Source: Ktedonobacteraceae bacterium
GTDB taxonomy: Bacteria; Chloroflexota; Ktedonobacteria; Ktedonobacterales; Ktedonobacteraceae
Reading direction: 5' to 3'
Assembly (NCBI GenBank): GCA_035653615.1
Contig: DASRBN010000025.1
Coordinates: 124,001 to 188,000, forward strand
DNA: 64,000 bases
Position 1 is the stretch's first letter; every line of letters begins with the position of its first letter. A model generated the notes under the pieces. It did not search any database. It saw nothing but the letters and a program-made list of their open reading frames with translations, and had not been told where the DNA came from. This document shows positions 44,115-53,704 of the stretch, in pieces. Made by a program: the position numbers and the translations under genes.

Positions 44115-46061
44115 ATGGAACACGTGTTACTGCAACAACTGCGACAGCGACCTTTGCTCTGCGATGGAGCGATGGGTTCGCTTTTATATGCGCGAGGAAT
44201 CACCTATGAACAGTGCTTTGATGCTCTGAATTTAACGCAGCCGGAATTGATCGCGGGCATCCACCGTGAATATATCAGCGCGGGCGCCGAGATTATTGAA
44301 ACGAATACCTTTGGGGCGAACCGCACGAAGCTTGAGACATATAATCTGGGAGACCAGGTACGTGAGATCAATTTCCGCGCGGTACGACTGGCACGAGAGG
44401 CGCGCGAGATCTCGGGTCTGCCGGTTTTTGTGGCGGGAGCCGTCGGCCCGACAGGTCGTCCCTTGCAGGCGCCCGATGAGCATCGTTTGAGTGAATTGCG
44501 CGCAATTTTTCGCGAACAAATTGGTGCGTTGCAGGAGGGCGGCGCCGATCTTGTGATCCTGGAGACGTTTTCGAGCCTGGCGGAGTTGCGACAGGCAGTG
44601 CTGGCGGCTCAAGAGGTGGGAGGACTACCCATTGTCGCGCAGATGAGTTTCTATGAAGATGGGCACACGCTTTCAGGCCAGTCGGCGGCACGGGTGGCGA
44701 CGGTTCTCTATGATATGGGGGTAGATGTGATGGGCGCGAATTGTAGCGTTGGCCCGGCAGCGACGCTCGATGCCTTGCAGGAGATGATCGCTCAGGTTCG
44801 CCAGTCAGAGGGTGATGCGACGGGCGAACCCAGCCTGTTCTCCGCGCAGCCCAATGCAGGTTTACCGACCCGCATCGGCAACCGTTTCTTCTATGTAGCG
44901 ACGCCCGACTACTTCGCGGATTATGCCCTGCGTTTTGCGCAGGCAGGGGTAAGGTTGATTGGTGGATGTTGTGGTACAACGCCACGGCATATCGCCGCCA
45001 TGCGCAAAGCGTTGGATGAGCAATATGGCGCGCGTACTCCGGTAACCGCAAGCGCACCGGTCGATGTTGCGCAACTGCAAACTGTCGCACCCTCTAATGG
45101 CAAGGCCGTGATTGCGCGATTGCTCGAAGAGGAAGTCATTCTACCGCAGGAGGGATCGAGAACGCGCCTGCAAGAAAAGCTGGATGCGGGGGAGTTCGTT
45201 GTCTGCGCCGAGCTTGATCCCCCCAAGGGCCTGAATCCGGCGAAAATACTTGAGGGGGCGGTATTTTTGCAGGAAGCTGGTGTGCATTGCATCAATATTG
45301 CCGATAGTCCTATGGCGCGCGTGCGTATGAGTTGCCTTGCGCTTGCGCGTTTGATTCAGGACCACCTGGGTATCGAAACAATAATTCACTTTACGACGCG
45401 CGACCGCAATTTGATGGCGCTGCAATCGGAGCTCCTGGGAGCACACGCGCTGGGTATACGTAATATCCTGGCGCTCTCCGGCGATCCGTTACGGGTGGGC
45501 GCTTATCCCAATACAACGGGGGTATGGGATGTAGATTCGGTAGGGTTAATCCGAATCATCCGCGGCATGAATGAGGGACACGACGCGGCGGGATCATCGA
45601 TAGGGGCGAGAAGTTCATTTCACATTGGAGCGGCGCTCAATTTGAATATGACCGATGAACAGCGGGAACTTGAGATCGAGAAATACAGGCGCAAGATCGA
45701 CGCAGGCGCGCATTTTATTATGACACAGCCGATATACGAGCTGGCCCCATTATTGCGCTTCCTGGATCGAGTGGGGAAACCGCCGATTCCCATGTTGCTG
45801 GGCTGTATTCCGCTGCATAGTTCAAGGCATGCAGAATACCTGCACAATGAGGTACCCGACATTACTATTCCTGAACACGTGCGCTCGCGCATGCGCGCTG
45901 CCGGCGAGCAGGGGCGCGAAGAGGGCCTGAGGATGGCGCAGGAACTCCTGACCCAGGCGCGTGAGCTGGTGCAGGGCGTCTATTTGATGCCGTCTTATGG
46001 GCGCTATGACGTGGTAGCAACGCTAACGAAGATGTTGATCGAGCAGGCGGCGCAACGATAA
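44115..46061 (+). CDS. Homocysteine S-methyltransferase/methylenetetrahydrofolate reductase fusion
   Basis: 648 residues. Residues 1-300 are a Zn-dependent homocysteine S-methyltransferase: DGAMGSLLYARG, ETNTFGANR, NCSVGP, AQPNAGLP and GGCCGTTPRHI with Cys285-Cys286 as metal ligands. Residues about 350-640 are a methylenetetrahydrofolate reductase (ELDPPKGLNP, ALSGDPLR, FIMTQPIY). This matches YitJ-type fusions. It makes 5-methyl-THF and transfers the methyl to homocysteine, giving methionine; the SAM/folate link is domain knowledge. The gene stops at 46061, five bases before the infC promoter. Confidence 0.93.
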   Translation: MEHVLLQQLRQRPLLCDGAMGSLLYARGITYEQCFDALNLTQPELIAGIHREYISAGAEIIETNTFGANRTKLETYNLGDQVREINFRAVRLAREAREISGLPVFVAGAVGPTGRPLQAPDEHRLSELRAIFREQIGALQEGGADLVILETFSSLAELRQAVLAAQEVGGLPIVAQMSFYEDGHTLSGQSAARVATVLYDMGVDVMGANCSVGPAATLDALQEMIAQVRQSEGDATGEPSLFSAQPNAGLPTRIGNRFFYVATPDYFADYALRFAQAGVRLIGGCCGTTPRHIAAMRKALDEQYGARTPVTASAPVDVAQLQTVAPSNGKAVIARLLEEEVILPQEGSRTRLQEKLDAGEFVVCAELDPPKGLNPAKILEGAVFLQEAGVHCINIADSPMARVRMSCLALARLIQDHLGIETIIHFTTRDRNLMALQSELLGAHALGIRNILALSGDPLRVGAYPNTTGVWDVDSVGLIRIIRGMNEGHDAAGSSIGARSSFHIGAALNLNMTDEQRELEIEKYRRKIDAGAHFIMTQPIYELAPLLRFLDRVGKPPIPMLLGCIPLHSSRHAEYLHNEVPDITIPEHVRSRMRAAGEQGREEGLRMAQELLTQARELVQGVYLMPSYGRYDVVATLTKMLIEQAAQR

Positions 46062-46065
46062 AAAT

Positions 46066-46094
46066 TTGACTTGCTTCAAGGAGTATGCTACACT
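46066..46094 (+). promoter_or_regulatory. infC promoter
   Basis: -35 TTGACT (46066-46071), 17-base spacer, -10 TACACT (46089-46094). Confidence 0.68.
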
Positions 46095-46178
46095 TTATAA
46101 GTCTCCTCAGCATGTTTTTTTGCCAGGAGCAGTTTGATTACCATTTTTTGATGTATTCGAAATAAGGAGGTCCAGCCT

Positions 46179-46865
46179 ATTAACAGGGATTTTCGGGGGA
46201 GCGACCGTCCGCGAGAGACGCGGGTGAATGAGCGTATTCGGACGCGTGAGGTGCGCCTGATCGATGAAAACGGTGAGATGATCGGCGTGATGCCCACGCC
46301 GCGCGCGCTCGATATTGCCCGCGAACGAAATCTCGATCTGGTCGAGGTATCGCCCAATGCTGTGCCGCCCGTGTGCAAATTGATGGACTACGGCCGGTAT
46401 AAGTATGAGCAGGCGAAGAAAGAGAACGAAGCACGTAAGAATCAGAAGACCATCACACTCAAAGAGATCCGGTTACATCCACGTACAGACGAACATGATA
46501 TTGACGTGAAGACTCGTAAAATCCAGGAATTTTTGGCCGAAGGCGATAGGGTGCGAGTCAGCGTTCAATTCCGAGGAGCGGAGATGCGCCACCCGGATAT
46601 TGGACGAAAGTTGCTGGATGGAATTGCGGAGGTGTTGAAGGGGACAGCTATCATCGAGCGCTCTCCCAGTATGGAGGGCAGGATGATGTCGATGATTGTT
46701 TCCCGCGCACCTGGCTGGGAGCCGGCTAAGAAGCAGCAACCGGGCGCTCCCGAAAAGAAGAAAGCGCATCCGGCAACAACAAATAATGGAGCCACGACGC
46801 CGGCACCTGAACCCGCCCTTGTTCCCGAGAGTAACGAGGCAGCAGGCGGTGCAAAGGATATGTAG
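46179..46865 (+). CDS. infC: Translation initiation factor IF-3 (AUU start)
   Basis: 228 residues from ATT at 46179. AAGGAGG (46164-46170) is spaced correctly for this codon, and the frame runs into the IF-3 N domain (RTREVRLIDENGEMIGV). AUU is the classical IF-3 start that permits autoregulation by discrimination against non-canonical starts. The C domain (KTITLKEIRLHP, DVKTRKIQEFL) is complete, followed by a 50-residue Ala/Pro/Lys-rich tail that is not essential to the family. An internal GTG at 46224 would give a shorter form but has no ribosome-binding site. rpmI and rplT, which usually follow, are not here. Confidence 0.93.
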   Translation: MNRDFRGSDRPRETRVNERIRTREVRLIDENGEMIGVMPTPRALDIARERNLDLVEVSPNAVPPVCKLMDYGRYKYEQAKKENEARKNQKTITLKEIRLHPRTDEHDIDVKTRKIQEFLAEGDRVRVSVQFRGAEMRHPDIGRKLLDGIAEVLKGTAIIERSPSMEGRMMSMIVSRAPGWEPAKKQQPGAPEKKKAHPATTNNGATTPAPEPALVPESNEAAGGAKDM

Positions 46866-47184
46866 GCTTCTTTCCCTTACCGGCATATGCAGATGCACAT
46901 AGCCTATAGTTGAAGAGGACACAAACTCGATGGGGCGCTGAAGCCTGGCGAACGCATGAATTACCTCTCCGTTTGTAGATAAAAATACGGTAAGAGTGTT
47001 CGGTGCGAGTAGCGGGTACGCATGCGCCCCTATTTTTTATTATCACTAAGCGGTTGACTTTTCAGAATATGGGCTACTACGATAGAAGTATCGCACTGAT
47101 TCATTCTGTTTTGCGCGTAACTAATGATACCCATTGGTATGAAAACTATAAACGCTTCATGTATTGAGATATGGGAGGCCACAG

Positions 47185-48633
47185 GTGAGTAGCTACGACG
47201 ATCCACGCTGGTATGAACAGCCCGAACATTTTCCCCAGAACGATGCAAATCAACTTCCTGCGCCAGCTGAAAATGCTGGCTCTTTGGGTCAGATAGGCTT
47301 CAATGCGAATGATACAAATGTACCCGGTCAGCAGAATTCGACGCATTCACAACCTGCATCTAATCCTTTATCGGGCAATAAGCGCAATAGAAGCCGCATA
47401 TTTGGGCAAATTGTGGTGACGCTTGCCTTGATGGTGATCGCTTTTCTGGCCGGCTGGTTTGGCCACCAGGCATTCAGCACGCCAACCTTCAATGCGAATA
47501 ATCCATCGCAAAGCTACTTGAGCCTGTTCGACCAGGCCTGGAACATTGTCAATCAGAATTATGTTGACCGCAAAGCCGTGAATTATAAGCAAATGTCCTA
47601 CCAGGCGATTCAGGCGATGCTGAATGTGCTGGGTGATACCGGTCATACGCGCTTCCTGACACCACAGGAGGTGCAGGCGGAGAACCAGCAGTTAAGTGGC
47701 TCTTTTGTTGGCATCGGCATTTACCTGGAGCAAGACCCTAAGACACAGAATATCATCATTACTGGTACCATCCCCGGCTCACCTGCTGAAAAAGCAGGCT
47801 TTAAATCGGGCGATATTATTGTCGCCGTCAACGGTACCAACGTAGCCGGCAAGAGCCTGGATGCAATTCATTCGCTGATCGACGGACCGGCAGGTACCAG
47901 CGTTTCCATCACAGTGAAGCGTCCCTCGACAAATTCTACGCTGACGATTAAGGTCACACGGGAGCAAATCACCGTTCCGAGTGTTATCATGCATTATATT
48001 GCGCCGGATCATATAGCGGATATTCAGATCGTGCAGTTCTCCGATGGGACCTCGAGCCAGTTGAAAGCCGCGCTCACCCAGGCAAAGAAGTTGGGCGCGA
48101 AGAAAATCATTCTGGATTTGCGCGATAACCCTGGAGGCTACCTGCAGGAGGCCATCGACACCGCCAGCGAGTTTATGGGCGGCAATAAAACCGTGCTGAT
48201 CGAGCAGGATAGTTCGGGCAATAGAAAAGCCGATACCGTGACGGGTCAGACCGTCGATACAACGGATCCAATTGTGGTGCTGGTGAACGGGAATACTGCA
48301 AGCGCGGCGGAAATTGTTTCCGGTGCATTGCAGGATAACCACCGGGCGATCATCATGGGGACGAAAACGTTTGGGACGGGCACGGTTCTGCAAGAGTTTG
48401 ATCTTGCCGATGGCTCGGCTATCCTGCTGGGAACAAGTGAGTGGTTAACGCCGGATGGTCATTTTATCCGCGGCAATGGCATTACTCCCAATATCACCGT
48501 AAATTTAAACCCCAAGGCTACTGAAGTGACGCCTACCATCGAGAATCAACAGAATATGACGGAGCAGCAAATCCTGAGTAGCGGAGATAATCAGCTGGTG
48601 TCGGCGATTAAGTACCTGGAGGGGCATCCTTAG
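47185..48633 (+). CDS. C-terminal processing protease (S41, CtpA-like)
   Basis: 482 residues from GTG 47185, with GGGAGG six bases upstream (an upstream TTG at 47164 is less likely). A polar N-terminal 65 residues, one membrane anchor (IVVTLALMVIAFLAGWF), then PDZ (AGFKSGDIIVAVNGTNV) and the S41 catalytic fold. Catalytic Ser is in NGNTASAAEIVSG and the Lys in GTKTFGTGTV. It trims or degrades exported proteins at the outer face of the membrane. The leader (46866-47184) shows nothing I recognise beyond AT-rich sequence. Confidence 0.93.
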   Translation: MSSYDDPRWYEQPEHFPQNDANQLPAPAENAGSLGQIGFNANDTNVPGQQNSTHSQPASNPLSGNKRNRSRIFGQIVVTLALMVIAFLAGWFGHQAFSTPTFNANNPSQSYLSLFDQAWNIVNQNYVDRKAVNYKQMSYQAIQAMLNVLGDTGHTRFLTPQEVQAENQQLSGSFVGIGIYLEQDPKTQNIIITGTIPGSPAEKAGFKSGDIIVAVNGTNVAGKSLDAIHSLIDGPAGTSVSITVKRPSTNSTLTIKVTREQITVPSVIMHYIAPDHIADIQIVQFSDGTSSQLKAALTQAKKLGAKKIILDLRDNPGGYLQEAIDTASEFMGGNKTVLIEQDSSGNRKADTVTGQTVDTTDPIVVLVNGNTASAAEIVSGALQDNHRAIIMGTKTFGTGTVLQEFDLADGSAILLGTSEWLTPDGHFIRGNGITPNITVNLNPKATEVTPTIENQQNMTEQQILSSGDNQLVSAIKYLEGHP

Positions 48634-48798
48634 GAACCAGGCTTATTGTACCAGGTGCAGAACAATTTCTCCCTTGACTTTGTCCTGTTTTGCAGCACAA
48701 TTGCTACATGGAGAGGGAATCTACTATATTGTTACTGCCCGGCCAGCTTACAAGACGGAACGACGGTACTATCGCGAGCAGAAAGCGCAGGAGCAACC

Positions 48799-49092
48799 AT
48801 GAATGAGCAAAGTAAACCAACCGAAACCGGAGATAGCCGTATTCCTGACTTTGCAAGTCGTGAAGAGGAAGCCGAGTTTTGGGATACCCACGACTTTACA
48901 GAATTTCTTGACGAGCTTACCCCAACAAAAGTGCGAGTCGCTAAGCCGCTTTCTGTCAAGGTAGAGGTGCGCTTTGAGCCAGACACTGATCATGAAGTGG
49001 AAGCTATTGCGCGCGAAAAAGGATTAAAGAAATCTACTCTTATACGTTCCTGGGTACTTGAGCGTCTCCGTAAGGAGCGCCACGCGTCATAG
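48799..49092 (+). CDS. CopG-family antitoxin-like protein (solitary)
   Basis: 97 residues from ATG 48799, with CAGGAG at 48788-48793. The acidic N terminus DFASREEEAEFWDTHDFTEF matches the CopG-type antitoxin family (PF12441). The C-terminal third has a ribbon-helix-helix-like pattern (VKVEVRFEPDTDHEVEAIAR, KSTLIRSWVLERLR). Such proteins bind toxin and operator DNA. I see no toxin gene (BrnT/RelE type) on either side, so the gene may be an orphan regulator. -35 TTGACT at about 48674 lies upstream. Confidence 0.75.
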   Translation: MNEQSKPTETGDSRIPDFASREEEAEFWDTHDFTEFLDELTPTKVRVAKPLSVKVEVRFEPDTDHEVEAIAREKGLKKSTLIRSWVLERLRKERHAS

Positions 49093-49213
49093 AAATAACT
49101 CAGTTTTGGGATCAGGTCATCCGGCGTTTGTTCTACTTCATCCTGAAAGGTCTGCAATTACCTGTCCCCTGGATAGAGTTTCCCTACTCCACACTCATCG
49201 CAGGTCTAATCTG

Positions 49214-50161
49214 CTATTGGCATGTACTCTCGGCAGCTTGAAAATATTTACTCGTTGGCGCGTGTCCCAGGAATGCTGCGATGAAGCGCGTAGCGGCAAC
49301 TACTTTGTCGAGGTCCACTCCGGTTTGAATGCCCATGCCATGCAGCATGTAGAGCAGGTCTTCGGTGGCGAGGTTGCCAGCTGCTCCGGGGGCGTAGGGG
49401 CAACCGCCCAGTCCACCGGCGGAAGAGTCCACGATGCTGATACCCATTTGCAGCGCCATGAGTACGTTCGCCAGGGCTGTGCCGCGTGTATCGTGGAAGT
49501 GAACCGCGAGCTGCTCGATAGGAATTGCTCCCTCGTTGACGAGCAGGCCGATGACTTCGACAACCTGGTTGGGTGTGGCAACGCCGATAGTATCCCCCAG
49601 TGAAAGTTCGTTGACACCCATTTCTAGCAAAGCCTGCGCAACGTTTAGAACCTGACGAGGGGAAACATAGCCTTCATAGGGACAGCCGAAGACGGTGGAG
49701 ATATAGCCACGTACCGGAATATTGTGCTGCCCCGCCAGTTGCACCACGGGACGAAAGTTGGTCAGGCTCTCAGCAATAGTAGCGTTGATGTTGTGGCGGG
49801 TGAAACTTTCGCTGGCAGCGGTGAATACGGCAATAGATTGCACGCCGGCGGCTAATGCGCGTTCCATACCCTTAATATTGGGCACCAGCACAGGATAGGA
49901 AGTGGTGGGCAGGCGCTTTATACTCGTCATAACAGCGCTGGCGTCGCTTAGTTGCGGGATGGCGCGCGGGCTAACGAATGACGTGGCTTCGACGACGGGT
50001 AAACCGGCGCCGGCAAGCATCTCGATGAATTGAATCTTCTGTTCGGTTGGCACGAGGGCCTTTTCGTTTTGCAGTCCATCACGGGGACCCACTTCAACAA
50101 TGCGTACTGAACGCGGAAATTGTGGAGAAAACTCCTGAGATGGTCCTGGACTTGGTATCAT
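49214..50161 (-). CDS. mvaB: Hydroxymethylglutaryl-CoA lyase
   Basis: 315 residues. EVGPRDGLQNE (N-terminal), ATSFVSPRAIPQL, and the lid motif GLGGCPYAPGAAGNLATED are diagnostic for HMG-CoA lyase; HFHDTRGTAL holds metal-binding histidines. It cleaves HMG-CoA to acetyl-CoA and acetoacetate in leucine breakdown. The ATG lies 5 bases after the stop of the CNNM-type gene, so it is the last gene of the glmU-CNNM-lyase operon. No other leucine catabolic gene is near. Confidence 0.92.
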   Translation of the reverse strand: MIPSPGPSQEFSPQFPRSVRIVEVGPRDGLQNEKALVPTEQKIQFIEMLAGAGLPVVEATSFVSPRAIPQLSDASAVMTSIKRLPTTSYPVLVPNIKGMERALAAGVQSIAVFTAASESFTRHNINATIAESLTNFRPVVQLAGQHNIPVRGYISTVFGCPYEGYVSPRQVLNVAQALLEMGVNELSLGDTIGVATPNQVVEVIGLLVNEGAIPIEQLAVHFHDTRGTALANVLMALQMGISIVDSSAGGLGGCPYAPGAAGNLATEDLLYMLHGMGIQTGVDLDKVVAATRFIAAFLGHAPTSKYFQAAESTCQ

Positions 50162-50166
50162 GAGCG

Positions 50167-51630
50167 TTACACTCCTCGAATTTCATGATGAGAAGGCTCA
50201 TCGGAATGCCTGTTGTTTTCGTGATCTGGCGGCGGAAGCATGGCGGACTTCGAATCCTCGTTCTGCCGGTTAGCAGGATTACTTTCCTGTGGCTGGTTGC
50301 GCACGACCCTGACTTTGGTAATGCGCCTGCCGCGGGTTGCTAAGACCGTATAGGTGATATTTTCGTGGGTGATGGTATCGCCTGCCACCGGTATTTTGTC
50401 GAGCTTGTCATACAAAAATCCGCCTAGCGTGTCGTAATCCTCGTTTTCCAGGTCCGTATCCATGACCTCGTTGAAATCGTCGATGCTGATTTTCGCGTCG
50501 AAGATGTATTCGTTCTCATTGACGCGTTCAAACAGGACTTCTTCGCGGTCGTACTCATCTTGAATGTCGCCGACGATCTCTTCGACCAGGTCTTCGATGG
50601 TCACGAGTCCTGCTACGGAACCATATTCGTCGATGACGATGACCATGTGGACGCGACGCTGGCGAATTTCGTGCAGTAAATCGTCGAGTTTTTTAGTTTC
50701 GGGCACGAAGTAGGCCGGTCGCACCAGTTCGCGTATGGGAAGAGAGTTGTGTCCTTCGCGCAGTTGCCGGAGCATGTCTTTGGTGTAGAGGATGCCGATG
50801 ATTTCGTCGATGCCAACGCTTTCTTCATAGACGGGGATACGTGAGAAGCCACCCTGTAAGGCGAGGTCTACGGCTTCATCAACGGTGGCGGTACTGGGCA
50901 GCGTGACCATGTCAATACGCGGTATCATAACTTCGCGCACGGTAGTATCGGCGAACTCGAAGATACTATTGATCATGTCGGTCTCTTCCTCTTCGAGTAC
51001 GCCCTCTTCCTCACCGACCGTGACGAGCAGGCGCAGTTCTTCCTCTGTCACGAATGGTCCGCGGTGCTTGATCTGTCCGCCAAGGAGTCGCACAAGCGAG
51101 TTAGTGATAGCGCTCAATGCCCAGACAATGGGGCGCAGGACCCAGGCGGCTCCACGCACGGGATCGACGAGCATACGTGCCCAGCGCATAGGGTTTTGCA
51201 CGGCGGCGGTTTTAGGCGTGATCTCACAGAAAATGAGGACGACCAGTGAGGTGAGGATAGTCGAAATCAGTTCGCCAAGTGTGGCCGAGAAGTGCAACGC
51301 CAGGATAGTGGCCATGCTCGAAGCAACGATGACGGCGACGTTGTTGACGATGAGAATGGTGGAGAGGAAGACATTCGGTTGAGTAAGCAGATGATCAATC
51401 TGAATCGCTTTGCGATCACCCTCTTCGACCTGGTTTTTAAGCTTGATGCGGCTGATGGAGGTAAAAGCGGTTTCCGCGGCGGAGGCCATGCCGGCGAGTA
51501 TGAGTGATAAGATGAGTACAAAGATTTGGATCCAGGTTCCACTATCAATTTGTGGAGCCTGTGTATTGATGGCAGCGTGGATGACTGCAGAGGCACTTGC
51601 CAGTATTCTGGCTAAGCCAGGGCCGTCCAT
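50167..51630 (-). CDS. CNNM/HlyC-CorC family transporter with CBS domains
   Basis: 487 residues from ATG 51630 (AAGGAG lies within the end of the glmU gene; GTG 51654 is also in frame). N-terminal DUF21 membrane domain (MASAAETAFTSISRIKLKNQ), followed by two CBS motifs (MIPRIDMVTLPSTAT and MVIVIDEYGSVAGLVTIEDL) and a C-terminal CorC_HlyC domain (YDTLGGFLYDKLD). Relatives are CorC/CNNM Mg2+ or Co2+ exporters; the old name is hemolysin-like. It is translationally coupled to glmU. Confidence 0.9.
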   Translation of the reverse strand: MDGPGLARILASASAVIHAAINTQAPQIDSGTWIQIFVLILSLILAGMASAAETAFTSISRIKLKNQVEEGDRKAIQIDHLLTQPNVFLSTILIVNNVAVIVASSMATILALHFSATLGELISTILTSLVVLIFCEITPKTAAVQNPMRWARMLVDPVRGAAWVLRPIVWALSAITNSLVRLLGGQIKHRGPFVTEEELRLLVTVGEEEGVLEEEETDMINSIFEFADTTVREVMIPRIDMVTLPSTATVDEAVDLALQGGFSRIPVYEESVGIDEIIGILYTKDMLRQLREGHNSLPIRELVRPAYFVPETKKLDDLLHEIRQRRVHMVIVIDEYGSVAGLVTIEDLVEEIVGDIQDEYDREEVLFERVNENEYIFDAKISIDDFNEVMDTDLENEDYDTLGGFLYDKLDKIPVAGDTITHENITYTVLATRGRRITKVRVVRNQPQESNPANRQNEDSKSAMLPPPDHENNRHSDEPSHHEIRGV

Positions 51631-51637
51631 AACTATA

Positions 51638-53125
51638 CTACTCCTTTTCGCCACTCTCCGCCCTGGAGCGATCTACGGGGCTATCAACGGAATAACTCAC
51701 AGAGCCATCGTTAGAGTTTCCCGTGCTATCGATAGGCTGGCGCGTGCGCAAAAAACGCGCCGGGACACCAACAACCACAGCCCCAGGAGGCACGTCGCGA
51801 TTGACGACGGAACCGGCTCCTGTCTGCGCATATTCACCGACGGTAACAGGAGCTACTAACATTGTATCACTTCCAATGGACGCCCATGCGCCGATCTCGG
51901 TATGATTTTTATGTATGCCATCGTAATTGACGGTGATGGTGCCTGCGCCAATGTTGACATGCTCGCCCAGAGTGGCATCACCAATATAGCTGAAGTGATG
52001 AATGTCGGTTTCCGAACCAATATAGGAGTTTTTGACTTCTCCAAAGTTACCCATACGTACATTACGTGCCAGGTACGCGCCTGGACGACAATGACTGAAA
52101 GGACCGATACTGACGCCATCTTCAAAAGTGGTTTCTTCCAGCACGGAATTGCGGACGATGCAGTGGTCGCCGATGGTGGATTGATCAATAGTGGTGCCGG
52201 GTCCAATACGACAGTGGGAACCGATGCTTGATTTGCCGGTGATGATGGTGCCGGGCAATATGATTGTATCCATGCCGATTTCTACTTCCACTCCGATATA
52301 GGTAGTGGCAGGATCAATGATGGTGACGCCATTGTACATGTGGCGCTCGAGGATGCGACGGCGCAGGAGCTGCTCAACGGCGGCGAGCTGGACGCGGTCG
52401 TTAATGCCCATGGTTTCGTCGAGGGAGCCGCTGACGGTGATGATGGTGCGCTGTTGCGAGCTGGCGATGGCGACAAGGTCAGTAAGGTAGTATTCTCCGG
52501 AGGGGTTGCGCGGCAGGTTGTGCAAAGCCGGCCAGAGCCAGCTTCGATCAAAGCAATAGACGCCGGAATTAACTTCGCGGATGCGTTTCTGTTCTTCGGT
52601 AGCGCGTTTCACCTCGACGATCTCACGCGCCTGGTCCTGGTCGTCACGGATGATACGACCGAAATCAGATGGCAGATCGGTGATGGAGGTTAAGAATGTG
52701 ATGGTGGCCCGCTGCTTGAAATGTTCGATCAGGATGCGAGCAAGTATTTCGTTGCTAATGAGAGGGGTATCGCCGTAGCAGACAAGGACGGCTTGCGGTT
52801 GGGGCTGCAGGCCGTCAATGGTTTGCTGCGCAGCGAGAACGGCGTGTCCTGTCCCAAGTTGTTCTGACTGAATAGCGTAGAGGCAGCGGTCGCCAAGAGT
52901 CGCTTCAACCTGCTCTGCTCCATAGCCGAGGACGACGATGGGGCGATCAGCAGAGGGGCTGGCAAGGTGCGGCGAGAAGGCTGAAGCGGATGGAATGGTT
53001 TCGACAGCATTGAGTACGTGCGCAATGAGCGGCAGGCCCGCCACCTGGTGAAGGACCTTCGGTAAAGTTGAACGCATCCGTGTGCCCTTGCCGGCGGCAA
53101 GCACGACGGCCGCATACGTGTTCAT
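51638..53125 (-). CDS. glmU: GlmU: UDP-GlcNAc pyrophosphorylase/glucosamine-1-P acetyltransferase
   Basis: 495 residues from ATG 53125, the start that gives the normal MNTYAAVVLAAGKGTRM terminus. The N-terminal uridylyltransferase has the GKGTRMRSTLPKVLH nucleotide loop and GDTPLIS; the C-terminal left-handed beta-helix has hexapeptide repeats (IGPFSHCRPGAYL, HVNIGAGTITVNYDG). It makes UDP-N-acetylglucosamine for cell wall precursors. An in-frame GTG at 53173 gives a longer form without support. It lies 143 bases after a tRNA-Gln gene and may share its promoter. Confidence 0.93.
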   Translation of the reverse strand: MNTYAAVVLAAGKGTRMRSTLPKVLHQVAGLPLIAHVLNAVETIPSASAFSPHLASPSADRPIVVLGYGAEQVEATLGDRCLYAIQSEQLGTGHAVLAAQQTIDGLQPQPQAVLVCYGDTPLISNEILARILIEHFKQRATITFLTSITDLPSDFGRIIRDDQDQAREIVEVKRATEEQKRIREVNSGVYCFDRSWLWPALHNLPRNPSGEYYLTDLVAIASSQQRTIITVSGSLDETMGINDRVQLAAVEQLLRRRILERHMYNGVTIIDPATTYIGVEVEIGMDTIILPGTIITGKSSIGSHCRIGPGTTIDQSTIGDHCIVRNSVLEETTFEDGVSIGPFSHCRPGAYLARNVRMGNFGEVKNSYIGSETDIHHFSYIGDATLGEHVNIGAGTITVNYDGIHKNHTEIGAWASIGSDTMLVAPVTVGEYAQTGAGSVVNRDVPPGAVVVGVPARFLRTRQPIDSTGNSNDGSVSYSVDSPVDRSRAESGEKE

Positions 53126-53268
53126 AATAAAGTTCACAAACCTTTTTTGCTCTATTTTTTGAGGTGGTATCACAGTTGATATGCTGCAAACGTTTCAGCG
53201 CAATCTCCGGTCGTTTATTTATCAGATATACAACTAGCGAGAACTGCACTGCCCATTCAAGAAGAAAA

Positions 53269-53343
53269 TTGGCTCGGGTGCCAGGATTCGAACCTGGGAT
53301 CGTGGATCCAAAGTCCACTGCCTTACCGCTTGGCCACACCCGA
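53269..53343 (-). tRNA. tRNA-Gln (UUG)
   Basis: 75 bases including an encoded CCA. Acceptor stem TCGGGTG/CACCCGA, anticodon loop CTTTGGA with anticodon TTG, T-loop GGTTCGAATCC, discriminator G. All stems fold by eye. Confidence 0.95.
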
Positions 53344-53376
53344 TTATTGATCAGCTAGCACTATCACTATGCCGCG

Positions 53377-53405
53377 ATTATAACATGCTGAAAAAGTATT
53401 GACAA
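53377..53405 (-). promoter_or_regulatory. tRNA-Gln promoter
   Basis: Minus strand: -35 TTGTCA (53400-53405), 17-base spacer, -10 TATAAT (53377-53382) with extended TG, 34 bases before the tRNA. Confidence 0.82.
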
Positions 53406-53435
53406 GATACCGAAGCATTGTAATTTTCCAAAAAA

Positions 53436-53627
53436 TTATTTGTCCTTATCTCGCCTGATTTTTCGCTCTTCCACAAACTTCTCAAAATCATCAACACGAA
53501 CACGAAGAACATTCCCAAAACGATAGGCATTGAGCAAGCCTTGACGGATATATGTGCGTATTGTTTCTTCCTTTAAGCCAAGACGTTTCGCAACCTCTTC
53601 AACGGAAAGAAAATCCTTACCACTCAC
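53436..53627 (-). CDS. Small HTH excisionase-like DNA-binding protein
   Basis: 63 residues from GTG 53627. LSVEEVAKRLGLKEETIRTYIRQGLL is a MerR/excisionase-type winged helix-turn-helix and VLRVRVDDFEKFVEERK completes it. Such proteins are found as phage/transposon excisionases or as small regulators. No integrase gene or duplicated att core is seen beside the tRNA-Gln, so I favour a small regulator. Upstream (53705-53771) two similar 17-bp direct repeats could be its sites. Confidence 0.72.
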   Translation of the reverse strand: MSGKDFLSVEEVAKRLGLKEETIRTYIRQGLLNAYRFGNVLRVRVDDFEKFVEERKIRRDKDK

Positions 53628-53704
53628 GGTAGTACCCCATTTTTCTGGTAATTATAAGCCAGGACGCAAATCGATGTCAATGAGCATTGACAGAACAGGA
53701 AAAA

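Noticed and set aside
47014-47040. Possible terminator after infC (GGG...CCCC then TATTTTTT)
   Set aside because: The stem requires a bulge and a two-base loop, too poor to support.
49058-49603. Plus-strand frame of 181 residues
   Set aside because: Antisense over the end of HMG-CoA lyase; no coding features.
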